Part shown: positions 49,986-58,140 of the stretch, in pieces
Layout: each line of letters opens with the position of its first letter
Numbering within the stretch: position 1 is the stretch's first letter
Source: Bradyrhizobium manausense
GTDB taxonomy: Bacteria > Pseudomonadota > Alphaproteobacteria > Rhizobiales > Xanthobacteraceae
Direction: 5' to 3'
Assembly (NCBI RefSeq): GCF_018129685.1
Contig: NZ_JAFCLG010000003.1
Coordinates: forward strand, 124,001 to 188,000
Length of the DNA stretch: 64,000 bases
Translations under genes and position numbers: made by a program
Notes under the pieces: generated by a model
The model's input: only the letters and a program-made list of their open reading frames with translations
The model's database searches: none
Told to the model about the DNA's origin: nothing

Positions 49986-51479
49986 ATGCTGACCAACGCA
50001 GTTCAGACCACGCTCGGCCCGATCATCGGGGCCGAGCAGGAGGCCGTCCGCACCTTCAAGGGCGTGCCGTTCGCAACCGCGCGGCGCTTTTCCAAGGCAA
50101 CGCCGCCGCCGGCGTGGACCGAACCGCGTCGCTGCACGGACTACGGTGCATATGCGCCGCAGCCCGGACATCTCGATTCTGCGGAGGAGTCCTGTCTCAG
50201 CCTCAACATCTGGACACCGGTCGGGGCCGATCGCCCGCTGCCGGTGTTGTTCTTTATTCACGGCGGTGCTTTCGTCACCGGCGGCGGAGCCGACTATGAC
50301 GGCGCATTCCTCGCTGCGCGTGGTCCGGCGATCATCGTTACCATCAACTATCGGCTCGGCCCGCTCGGCTTCCTGCAGCTGCATCGTCACGGATTGGGCG
50401 AGGCCAACAACCTCGCCGTCTCGGATTCGCTCGCCGCGCTCGACTGGGTGCATGCGAATATCGCGAATTTCGGCGGCGATCCCGACAAGGTGACCCTGTC
50501 GGGCCAATCGGCCGGCGCGTCGATGGTCATTGCCATCGCAACCCTGCCGCAGGCCAAGGGCAAGTTCTCCAGGGCGCTAGCGCTGAGCGCGCCCGGCCGC
50601 AACATCATGAGCGCGGACCATGCCGATCATGTTGCGCGCCGCGTGCTGGCCGAACTCGGGCTCGAGGGCGACGCCAGCGCGATCTCGACTGTTCCGCTGC
50701 ACGAACTCTTTGGAGCAGTCGAGCGCGTCGGCCGTGGCATCGCCGACGAGACCGCCTCAGGCACCGTATTCGGTCCGGTGCTCGATGGCACCATCATTCC
50801 GCGCGAGCCACGCGATGTCTTCGCCGATGGACGCCTGCGCCACATTCCGCTGTGGCTCGGCTCATGCCGCGACGAGATGGTGATGTTCCTGAAGAGCACG
50901 CCACCGGCCGCGATGATCCGCACCACCGAACGCAACGTGCGCGTCGCGTTCGGCGATGCCGGCTGGGAGCGCCTGCTGGCCTGCTATCGCGGCTCAGCGC
51001 GTCCCGACGAGGATCCGTATGAAGCGCTGCTGTCGGATGCGTTCTGGCATCGCCCGATGGCCGATCTTGCGCGGCTTCATTCGGCCGCGGGCGGCGCGGT
51101 GTGGCTGAGCCGGTTCGATCATGGCCCGGCGCTGGAGCCGTTCCTCTCGCAAGGGCCGACACACGGCGCCGACAATGCCTGCCTCTGGGCGCATCTGCCC
51201 GAGTTCATCGATCGCCCGATCCTGAAACGCAAGGGCGGCCCGATGACCCCCGCAGATATCGACGTCGCAGCGCGGTTCCAGACCAGCCTGCTGCGCTTCG
51301 TAACATCGGGCGAGCCTGATGTTGCGCAAGCCTGGCCGCGGTTCGAGCAGTCCAGGGAGCCGCTGGCCATCTTCGCCCAGCCGTTTCATGTTGTGCCGCT
51401 GAACGAAGGCACGCGGTTCCGCCTGTGGGCCGAATTGAGCGCAAGTTCCGACAACAAGAAGATGAGGGAGGCCGTATGA
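49986..51479 (+). CDS. Type-B carboxylesterase/lipase
   Basis: An alpha/beta hydrolase of 497 aa. The type-B family signatures are all present: ESCLSLNIWTP at about 68-78, the oxyanion hole FFIHGGAFVTGG (about 89-100), and the nucleophile Ser175 in TLSGQSAGASM. The acid and His come from the C-terminal half. It lacks a signal peptide, so it is cytoplasmic. It is in an operon with the MHS transporter and probably under TetR control, hydrolysing an imported ester or lactone. The substrate cannot be told. Confidence 0.9.
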   Translation: MLTNAVQTTLGPIIGAEQEAVRTFKGVPFATARRFSKATPPPAWTEPRRCTDYGAYAPQPGHLDSAEESCLSLNIWTPVGADRPLPVLFFIHGGAFVTGGGADYDGAFLAARGPAIIVTINYRLGPLGFLQLHRHGLGEANNLAVSDSLAALDWVHANIANFGGDPDKVTLSGQSAGASMVIAIATLPQAKGKFSRALALSAPGRNIMSADHADHVARRVLAELGLEGDASAISTVPLHELFGAVERVGRGIADETASGTVFGPVLDGTIIPREPRDVFADGRLRHIPLWLGSCRDEMVMFLKSTPPAAMIRTTERNVRVAFGDAGWERLLACYRGSARPDEDPYEALLSDAFWHRPMADLARLHSAAGGAVWLSRFDHGPALEPFLSQGPTHGADNACLWAHLPEFIDRPILKRKGGPMTPADIDVAARFQTSLLRFVTSGEPDVAQAWPRFEQSREPLAIFAQPFHVVPLNEGTRFRLWAELSASSDNKKMREAV

Positions 51480-51623
51480 GCATCCTGAGCAGGAACGCGC
51501 AGATCTCACGGGATTAGCGCGAGGTCGATCGAAGCAGCTGTAATCTGCTTCACAGGCAGCCGCTCCGATCTACGCTAGATCAAGTTAGGCCCCGCGTCCG
51601 CGCGGCCGGCTTCGGAGCTGGCG

Positions 51624-51782
51624 ATGATTGCTGCACTGGCAAGAGCAATATCCCGCGCGACGGGAACCAATGTCGAGATCGAAACGCTGAAGATCCTCGT
51701 GATCTTCTCGGGCGCGGGCCTCCTGGTCTCGCTCGTCGCCGCGATGATCTACGGACAGGCTCTCAACGCCGCCCTGTTCTGA
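51624..51782 (+). CDS. Small single-pass membrane protein (52 aa)
   Basis: A short frame that starts MIAALARAISRATGTNVEIE at ATG 51624, with GGAGCTGGCG just upstream. It has one membrane segment (ILVIFSGAGLLVSLVAAMIY, about residues 24-43) and ends GQALNAALF. Similar small proteins with this motif order occur in Bradyrhizobium as I remember. It ends 13 nt before the convergent MFS gene. Function is unknown; the coding call rests on membrane pattern and ribosome-binding site. Confidence 0.5.
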   Translation: MIAALARAISRATGTNVEIETLKILVIFSGAGLLVSLVAAMIYGQALNAALF

Positions 51783-51795
51783 GCGCCGAAATCCG

Positions 51796-53112
51796 TCAGG
51801 CCACCGGTTCCTTGGAGTGGCTTCGCTCACGCGGCGCCAGCGGCGGGGCTTGCTTCAGCGGAGCGTCCTCTCGCGGCGCCGCATCACTGTCCGAGACGTG
51901 CTTGACCGGCGCGGGACCAGTGTCGCGCCAGGCGACGAACCAGATCAGCAAGCCCAGAACGGCGAGCCCGGCGCCGACGGGGCCGGTGGAGGTCCAGCCC
52001 CACCCCTGGCGAATGGCGAGGCCACCGAGGAAGGGGCCGAGCGCGTTGGCGGTGTTGAACGCCGAGTGGTTCAGCGCGGCGGCGAGCGCCTGTGCGTCTC
52101 CCGCGACGTCCATCAAGCGCGTCTGCAGCACGGCGCCGAGCGCGACGCTGGCGCCGATGGCGAAAATGTCGATTGCGAGCAGCCAGGGATTGCCGGCGAC
52201 CAGCGGAAACACCAGCAGGGCCACGAATGCGAACACCAGGATGACGCCCGCGGTCGGCATCAGCGCGCGGTCGGCGAAGCGTGGCACGAACAGATTGCCA
52301 AGCGTGGCGCCGATCCCGAAGATCGCCAGGAAGAACGGAATGGCCCCGGTGCTGACCTTGGTGACCTCGATCAATGTCGTCGCCAGATAAGTGTAGACGG
52401 CGAACATGCCGCCGAAGCCGATGGCGCCGATCGCGAGCGTATTCCAGACGCGGCGGCTTTTGAGCGCGCCGAGTTCGCGCAGCGGATCCGACCGCCCGGC
52501 CTGGTCGCGCGGCGCGAACAGCGCGCACAGCAGCACCGTGAGCAGCGCCAGCACCGACACGAGACCGAAACTCGCGCGCCAGCCCAGCGCCTGGCCGATC
52601 AGATTGGCCATGGGCACGCCGATGATGGTGGCGATGGTCAGGCCCAGCATCACCTGGCCGACCGTCTGCGAGCGGCGATCTTGCGGCACGAGCGAGGCGG
52701 CCGCCAGCGCGGCGATGCCGAAATAGGCGCCGTGCGGCAGGCCCGAGAGGAAGCGGGCCGCGATCATCGCGCCGAAGCTGGGTGCCAGCGCGGTGAGGGC
52801 GTTGCCGAGCGCGAACACGGCCATCAACATCAGCAGCTGCGTACGCCGCGCGAACTTTGCGCCGAGCACGGCAATCAGCGGTGCGCCAACCACCACGCCG
52901 AGCGCATAGGCGCTGATCGCGTGCCCGGCGGTCGGCTCGTCGATATGAAGGTCGGCCGCGAAAAACGGCAGCAGGCTCATCGATGCGAATTCGGTGGTTC
53001 CGATCGCAAAGCCGCCCATCGCGAGCGAGAACAGGACGATGGCGAGATGAGGGGGCGCGGAAGCCGATTTCGATGTCGTGCTTGGAGAGGTCGCGTGAGG
53101 CGAGGTCGTCAT
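51796..53112 (-). CDS. MFS exporter of the AraJ/DHA1 type
   Basis: A 438-aa protein with 12 predicted membrane segments. Similarity is to AraJ/YdhP-like drug or sugar efflux proteins: AIVLFSLAMGGFAIGTTEFA with the typical GTTEF at the start, ISAYALGVVVGAPLIAVLGA, and RFLSGLPHGAYFGIAALAAA. The C-terminal 40 residues are charged and hydrophilic (SDSDAAPREDAPLKQAPPLA). I prefer ATG 53112 over 53163. No neighbouring regulator is apparent. Confidence 0.85.
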   Translation of the reverse strand: MTTSPHATSPSTTSKSASAPPHLAIVLFSLAMGGFAIGTTEFASMSLLPFFAADLHIDEPTAGHAISAYALGVVVGAPLIAVLGAKFARRTQLLMLMAVFALGNALTALAPSFGAMIAARFLSGLPHGAYFGIAALAAASLVPQDRRSQTVGQVMLGLTIATIIGVPMANLIGQALGWRASFGLVSVLALLTVLLCALFAPRDQAGRSDPLRELGALKSRRVWNTLAIGAIGFGGMFAVYTYLATTLIEVTKVSTGAIPFFLAIFGIGATLGNLFVPRFADRALMPTAGVILVFAFVALLVFPLVAGNPWLLAIDIFAIGASVALGAVLQTRLMDVAGDAQALAAALNHSAFNTANALGPFLGGLAIRQGWGWTSTGPVGAGLAVLGLLIWFVAWRDTGPAPVKHVSDSDAAPREDAPLKQAPPLAPRERSHSKEPVA

Positions 53113-53435
53113 GTGTCCTGCATGGGTGACGGCAACGGGAACCAGCCCGGCGAACGTCGCCACCCCTGCAGTCTTTGTCTCATCTCCTTAAACGTGCATC
53201 GCACCACGTCAACACCGAAAGCCCGCGCGCATATCAGCGTCCCGGTCTGCTCAAGGCACGCCATCCCCGATCCGGCGCAATGCACCGTCCCGGCCGCGGC
53301 TTCGTCGCGCAGCAGAGACATGACATGGCCGTGGCGCGGGGCAGCTGTTTCGGCCTTGCGCCCGATTTCCGCCTGTCCTACGCCACCCCGGGAACAAATC
53401 GGCGCGAGCCTCAAGCGAACCACCAGGGAGCTGTC

Positions 53436-55097
53436 ATGACCATCAGAAACACCCGCACCGGGGGCCAGATCCTGATTGACCAGCTGGTCGCGCAAGGTGT
53501 CGACCGCGTGACCTGCGTGCCGGGCGAGAGCTACCTTGCGGCGCTCGATGCACTGCATGACAGCCCGATCGACGTCGTGATCTGCCGCGCCGAAGGCGGC
53601 GCCGCGATGATGGCGGAAGCCTATGGCAAGCTCACGGGACGCCCGGGCGTCTGCTTCGTCACCCGCGGCCCCGGGGCCACCAATGCCAGCCACGGCGTTC
53701 ACATCGCGATGCAGGATTCGACGCCGATGATCCTGTTTGTCGGCCAGGTCGACACCGGCATGCGCGAGCGCGAGGCGTTCCAGGAGCTCGACTACAAGGC
53801 CGTGTTCGGCACCATGGCGAAATGGGCGGTCGAGATCGATCGCCCCGACCGCATTCCCGAACTGGTCGCGCGCGCCTTCCGCGTCGCAATGCAGGGCCGC
53901 CCGGGTCCCGTCGTGATCGCGCTGCCGGAAAACATGCTGACCGAGACCGCCGCTGTCGCCGACGCCATGCGCATCGAGCCGGCAGTGAGTTGGCCGGCAC
54001 CGGCCGATATCGAGCAGGTCAACGCGATGCTTGCGAGCGCCAAGGCGCCGCTCGTCATTCTCGGCGGCTCGCGCTGGACCGATGAAGCGACCAGGAGCAT
54101 CGCGCGCTTTGCCGAACGCTTCGACCTGCCGGTGGCGACCTCGTTCCGCCGTGCCTCTCTGATCGACGCCGATCATTCGCATTATGCCGGCGATCTCGGC
54201 ATCGGCCCGAGCCCGGGCCTGAAGGCGCGCATCGACAACGCCGATGTCATCCTGCTGATCGGCGGCCGCATGTCGGAGATGCCGTCCTCGTCCTACACGC
54301 TGCTGGATATTCCAAACCCGAAGCAGAAGCTGATCCACGTGCATCCGGGCTCGGAAGAGCTCGGCCGCATCTATCAGCCCGCGCTCGCGATCCAGGCGAC
54401 GCCCGCGGCCTTCGCTGCCGCAGTGGAGACGCTGAAGCCCTCGGGCGCTGTCGCCTGGAAGGGCGAAGCCGCCAAGGCTCATGCCGATTATCTGGCCTGG
54501 ACCGACAAGGCGCGCGAGCTGCCGGGCACGTTCCAGTATGGCCAGGTCATGACGTGGCTGCGCGATCGTCTGCCCAAGGACGCGATCGTCTGCAACGGCG
54601 CCGGCAATTATGCCGGCTGGATCCATCGCCATCACCGCTTCCACAGCTTCGCCTCGCAGCTTGCGCCGACCTCGGGCTCGATGGGCTATGGCGTGCCGGC
54701 CGGCGTGCTGGCCAAGCGGCAATATCCTGATCGTGTCGTCGTCGCCTTTGCCGGCGACGGCTGCTTCCTGATGAACGGCCAGGAATTCGCCACCGCCGTG
54801 CAATACGACGCGCCGCTGATCGTGATCGTCGTCGACAACTCGCAATACGGCACCATTCGCATGCACCAGGAGCGCGACTATCCCGGCCGCGTCGTCGGCA
54901 CCCAGCTGAAGAACCCGGACTTTGCGATGTATGCGAAGGCGTTCGGCGGTCATGGAGAGCGTGTCGAGCGCACCGAAGAGTTCGCGCCGGCGTTCGAGCG
55001 TGCGCTGGCCTCGGGCAAGCCGTCGATCCTCCACTGCATCATCGACCCCAGGGCGATCTCGGTCGGAAAGGATTTCACGCCGGCGGTGAAGGCGTAA
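53436..55097 (+). CDS. ThDP-dependent enzyme of the acetolactate synthase-like family
   Basis: A 553-aa thiamine diphosphate enzyme. The N-terminal Pyr domain has the catalytic Glu53 in CRAEGGAAMMAEAYGKLTGR and the GPGATNASHGVHIAMQDSTP motif. The middle domain has LVILGGSRWTDEATRS and the C-terminal PP domain GDGCFLMNGQEFATAVQYDA with VDNSQYGTIRMHQERDYPGR. Similar proteins are annotated as acetolactate synthase large subunit, sulfoacetaldehyde or glyoxylate ligase-like. No small subunit (IlvH) is next door, so a catabolic role with the DadA-like and SDR genes is likely. ATG 53436 follows CAGGGAG. Confidence 0.85.
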   Translation: MTIRNTRTGGQILIDQLVAQGVDRVTCVPGESYLAALDALHDSPIDVVICRAEGGAAMMAEAYGKLTGRPGVCFVTRGPGATNASHGVHIAMQDSTPMILFVGQVDTGMREREAFQELDYKAVFGTMAKWAVEIDRPDRIPELVARAFRVAMQGRPGPVVIALPENMLTETAAVADAMRIEPAVSWPAPADIEQVNAMLASAKAPLVILGGSRWTDEATRSIARFAERFDLPVATSFRRASLIDADHSHYAGDLGIGPSPGLKARIDNADVILLIGGRMSEMPSSSYTLLDIPNPKQKLIHVHPGSEELGRIYQPALAIQATPAAFAAAVETLKPSGAVAWKGEAAKAHADYLAWTDKARELPGTFQYGQVMTWLRDRLPKDAIVCNGAGNYAGWIHRHHRFHSFASQLAPTSGSMGYGVPAGVLAKRQYPDRVVVAFAGDGCFLMNGQEFATAVQYDAPLIVIVVDNSQYGTIRMHQERDYPGRVVGTQLKNPDFAMYAKAFGGHGERVERTEEFAPAFERALASGKPSILHCIIDPRAISVGKDFTPAVKA

Positions 55098-55100
55098 GCG

Positions 55101-56366
55101 ATGACGCAAGGCCGTCACGTCGCCATCATCGGAGCCGGCGCGATCGGCGTGATCAGCGCCATCGAGGCGCTGCGCGAGGGCCACCGCGTCACGCTGATCG
55201 ACGCGGGCGAGCCCGGTGGCGAGCAGGCGGCGAGCTACGGCAATGCCGGCTGGCTGTCGTCGCATTCGGTGATCCCGCCGGCCGAGCCCGGCGTGTGGAA
55301 GAAGGTGCCGGGCTATCTGATGGATCCGCTCGGCCCGCTCGCGATCCGCTGGTCTTATCTGCCGAAGGCGCTGCCCTGGCTGATCGAATATCTGCTCTCG
55401 GGATGGACCGAGGCGCGGGTCGAGACGACGGCCTTCGCGCTCCGCGATCTGCTGAGGGATGCGCCGCTGCTGCATCGAAAGCTCGCCGAAGAAGCCGGCG
55501 TGCCCGAGCTGGTCGAGCGCAACGGCGTGATGCACGTGTTTCCGTCGCGCGGCAATTTCGACAACGATCTCGGCTGGCGCTTGCGCGAGAAGGTCGGTGT
55601 CCGGTGGATGGAGCTGAGCGCCGACGAGATGCGTCAGCGCGAGCCCGATCTGCATCCGCGCTACACCTTTGGCGTGGTGGTCGAGGAGGCCGGTCGTTGC
55701 CGCGACCCCGGCGCTTATGTTGCGGCGCTCGCCCAGCATGCACTGGCGAAAGGTGCGAAGCTCGTGCGCACGAAGGCGACCGGGCTGAAGCTGAACGGCA
55801 ACAAGCTCGTCGCTGTTCTCACCGAGGCCGGCGAGATTGCCTGCGATGCCGCGGTGGTCGCGGCCGGCGCGCATTCAAAGAAGCTCACCGCATCCGTCGG
55901 TGATCCCCTGCCGCTCGAAACCGAGCGCGGCTATCACGTCATGATCGAGAATCCGGAATCAGGTCCGCGCAGCTCGATGATGGCGTCCGATGCGAAAATG
56001 GTGGTGAACTGGACCAATAAGGGCCTGCGCGCCGCCGGCACCGTCGAGATCGCCGGCCTCGCGGCCGCGCCGAACTGGAAGCGCGCCGAGATCCTGCGCG
56101 ATCACCTCGTCAGCATGTTTCCGAAGCTGCCGAGGGATATTCCGCCCTCGCGGGTCAAGACCTGGTTCGGCCATCGACCGAGCATGCCGGATGGCCGGCC
56201 CTGCATCGGTTACGCACGTGCCTCGGGCGACATCGTCTATGCTTTCGGCCACGGTCATATTGGCCTCGTCGGTTCGGCCCGCACCGGCCGTCTCGTCGCA
56301 CAGCTCCTGAGCGGCAAGCAGCCGGAAATCCCGCTCGCACCGTTTTCGCCCAGCCGTTTCCTCTGA
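55101..56366 (+). CDS. FAD-dependent D-amino-acid dehydrogenase-like oxidoreductase (DadA family)
   Basis: A DAO-fold flavoprotein of 421 aa. The dinucleotide-binding motif is VAIIGAGAIGVISAIEALRE at the N-terminus, followed by the DadA-type GNAGWLSSHSVIPPAEPGVW (about residues 48-67). The C-terminus holds WFGHRPSMPDGRPCIGYARA and AFGHGHIGLVGSARTG, as in D-amino acid dehydrogenases. It starts 3 nt after the ThDP enzyme, so the two are co-transcribed and may act in one pathway. Confidence 0.88.
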   Translation: MTQGRHVAIIGAGAIGVISAIEALREGHRVTLIDAGEPGGEQAASYGNAGWLSSHSVIPPAEPGVWKKVPGYLMDPLGPLAIRWSYLPKALPWLIEYLLSGWTEARVETTAFALRDLLRDAPLLHRKLAEEAGVPELVERNGVMHVFPSRGNFDNDLGWRLREKVGVRWMELSADEMRQREPDLHPRYTFGVVVEEAGRCRDPGAYVAALAQHALAKGAKLVRTKATGLKLNGNKLVAVLTEAGEIACDAAVVAAGAHSKKLTASVGDPLPLETERGYHVMIENPESGPRSSMMASDAKMVVNWTNKGLRAAGTVEIAGLAAAPNWKRAEILRDHLVSMFPKLPRDIPPSRVKTWFGHRPSMPDGRPCIGYARASGDIVYAFGHGHIGLVGSARTGRLVAQLLSGKQPEIPLAPFSPSRFL

Positions 56367-56389
56367 GATCGCATGATGGAGCTGTCCCC

Positions 56390-57169
56390 ATGAAACTATC
56401 CGGCAAGGTCGCCGCCATCACCGGCGCGGCGCGCGGCATCGGCAAAGCCTGCGCAAGGAGATTCCTCGATGACGGCGTCAAGGTCGTCATCTCGGATGTC
56501 GATGCCGAGGGCCTCGCCGCAACGGCCGCCGAACTCGGGCGACCCGACGCCTTGCGCACAATTGTCGGCAATGTCGCCAGGCGCGCCGACGTGGATCAAC
56601 TGGTGGCGACCGCCGCGAAGGAATTCGGCCGGCTCGACATCATGGTCAACAACGCCGGCGTCGCGCGCAACCGGGATTTCCTGGAGATTTCTGAAGAGGA
56701 ATTCGACGAAATCATCGGCATCAACCTGAAGGGCGCGTTCTTCGGCGTCCAGGCCGCGGCGAAGCAGATGATCGCGCAAGGCGGCGGCGGGGTCATCGTC
56801 AACATGTCCTCGGTGAACGCGCTGCTGGCGATCCCGGCGCTTGCGACCTACGCCATGTCCAAGGGCGGCATGAAGCAGCTGACATCAGTTGCGGCCGTCG
56901 CACTCGCCCCGCACAACATCCGTGTTGTGGCGGTCGGCCCGGGCACGATCCTGACCGACATGGTGGCGTCGTCGATCTACACCTCCGAGGAGGCCCGCAA
57001 GACCGTGATGTCGCGTACGCCCGCCGGCCGTGGCGGCGAGCCGAGCGAGGTTGCTTCCGTCGTCGCGTTCCTCGCCAGTGACGATGCGTCCTACATCACC
57101 GGACAGACCATCTATCCCGATGGCGGCCGGCTGATCCTGAACTACACGGTGCCGGTGAAGGACAAGTAG
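56390..57169 (+). CDS. Short-chain dehydrogenase/reductase (SDR)
   Basis: A classical SDR of 259 aa. The NAD(P) motif is TGAARGIGKA (residues 11-20), NNAG is at 87-90, and the catalytic residues are Ser141, Tyr154 and Lys158 in MSSVNALLAIPALATYAMSK. It resembles FabG-like reductases or 3-hydroxy-acid dehydrogenases; the substrate is unknown. It follows the DadA-like gene by 23 nt and likely ends this operon. Confidence 0.92.
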   Translation: MKLSGKVAAITGAARGIGKACARRFLDDGVKVVISDVDAEGLAATAAELGRPDALRTIVGNVARRADVDQLVATAAKEFGRLDIMVNNAGVARNRDFLEISEEEFDEIIGINLKGAFFGVQAAAKQMIAQGGGGVIVNMSSVNALLAIPALATYAMSKGGMKQLTSVAAVALAPHNIRVVAVGPGTILTDMVASSIYTSEEARKTVMSRTPAGRGGEPSEVASVVAFLASDDASYITGQTIYPDGGRLILNYTVPVKDK

Positions 57170-57195
57170 GGGGCGGAAGGTCGCCCCACACCACG

Positions 57196-57298
57196 TGTCA
57201 TCGCCCGGCTTGACCGGGCGATCCAGTACTCCGAGACGCTTTTGATTGAATCGAGAGGCCGCGGCGTACTGGATGCCCCGCCTTCGCGGGGCATGACA
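57196..57298. repeat. Palindromic intergenic repeat between the SDR and iclR genes
   Basis: TGTCAT (57196-57201) pairs with ATGACA (57293-57298), ATCCAGTAC (57221-57229) with GTACTGGAT (57266-57274), with inner hairpins CCCGG/CCGGG and CCCCGC/GCGGGG. It separates two convergent genes and may end both transcripts. Confidence 0.75.
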
Positions 57299-57325
57299 GC
57301 TGTTGTTGTGCAAGGAGTTTGCCTC

Positions 57326-58120
57326 TCACTCCGCCGCCGCCGTCATGCCGTAACCCAGGCGCTTCGAGATGTCGCCGGCACAATCGCGCAGGGCATGAGC
57401 GATCGGGCTGTCCCAGCGCGCGTCGAACGTGCCTTCCGGTCCCATCGCGGTGATGACGAGTGCGACATGGCCGGCATGATCGAAGACCGGCGCCGAGAAC
57501 GCGTTGACGCCGGGCAGGGGATCGCCGAGCGCGCGGGCGAGGCCGTGCTTGCGCACCTCCGCCAGCATCTCGGCGACCTTCGCGCCTTTCACCGGTCGCT
57601 TCGGATTGTAGCCGACGCCCTGCCGATCGAGCCCGCTTGCGAGCGCGGCGTTGATCGTCTTCTCCGGCAGGAAGGCCGCGAAGGCGCGCCCCGTGGCGGT
57701 CTCCAGAAGCGCCATCACCGATCCCGCGCGCATCACGATGTGCACGGGCTGGCCCGGCTCTTCCAGCTGCACCACGGTCGGGCCATGTGTGCCCCAGACC
57801 GCGAGCGAGACGGCGTGGCCGATCTGGCTGGCGAGGCTCGCGATCTTCGGCTGCGCGATGCGGACGCCCGAGAGGCGGCGCAGGCTGATCAGGCCGAGCT
57901 CCAGCGCAAGCGCGCCGATCTCGTAGCGGCCGGTGGTCTCGTCCTGCTCGATCAGGCCGATGCGCGAGAAGCTGGCGAGATAGGGATGCGCCTTGGCTGG
58001 CGCCATGCCGGCCTCACGCGCGAGATCGCGCAGCATCATCGGCTCGCCGCACCTGGCGAGCGCGCGGAGCAATTCTCCGCCGACCTCGATCGACTGAATG
58101 CCGCGGCTTTCTCTCTTCAT
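57326..58120 (-). CDS. IclR-family transcription regulator
   Basis: A 264-aa regulator. The N-terminal winged helix (about residues 8-65) has SIEVGGELLRALARCGEPMM and LRDLAREAGMAPAKAHPYLA, and the effector domain has HAVSLAVWGTHGPTVVQLEE and GVNAFSAPVFDHAGHVALVI with the FSAPVFD motif common in IclR proteins. The flavoprotein and solute-binding protein genes lie directly upstream on the same strand, so it is likely their regulator and the last gene of that unit. Confidence 0.9.
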   Translation of the reverse strand: MKRESRGIQSIEVGGELLRALARCGEPMMLRDLAREAGMAPAKAHPYLASFSRIGLIEQDETTGRYEIGALALELGLISLRRLSGVRIAQPKIASLASQIGHAVSLAVWGTHGPTVVQLEEPGQPVHIVMRAGSVMALLETATGRAFAAFLPEKTINAALASGLDRQGVGYNPKRPVKGAKVAEMLAEVRKHGLARALGDPLPGVNAFSAPVFDHAGHVALVITAMGPEGTFDARWDSPIAHALRDCAGDISKRLGYGMTAAAE

Positions 58121-58140
58121 GCGCCTCCGATGCGCCTGGC

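Noticed and set aside
53109..55874. Minus-strand open frame of 921 codons
   Set aside because: It is antisense to the ThDP enzyme and DadA-like genes, both of which have clear motifs. The composition (Arg/His/Asp/Gly) is that of a shadow frame.
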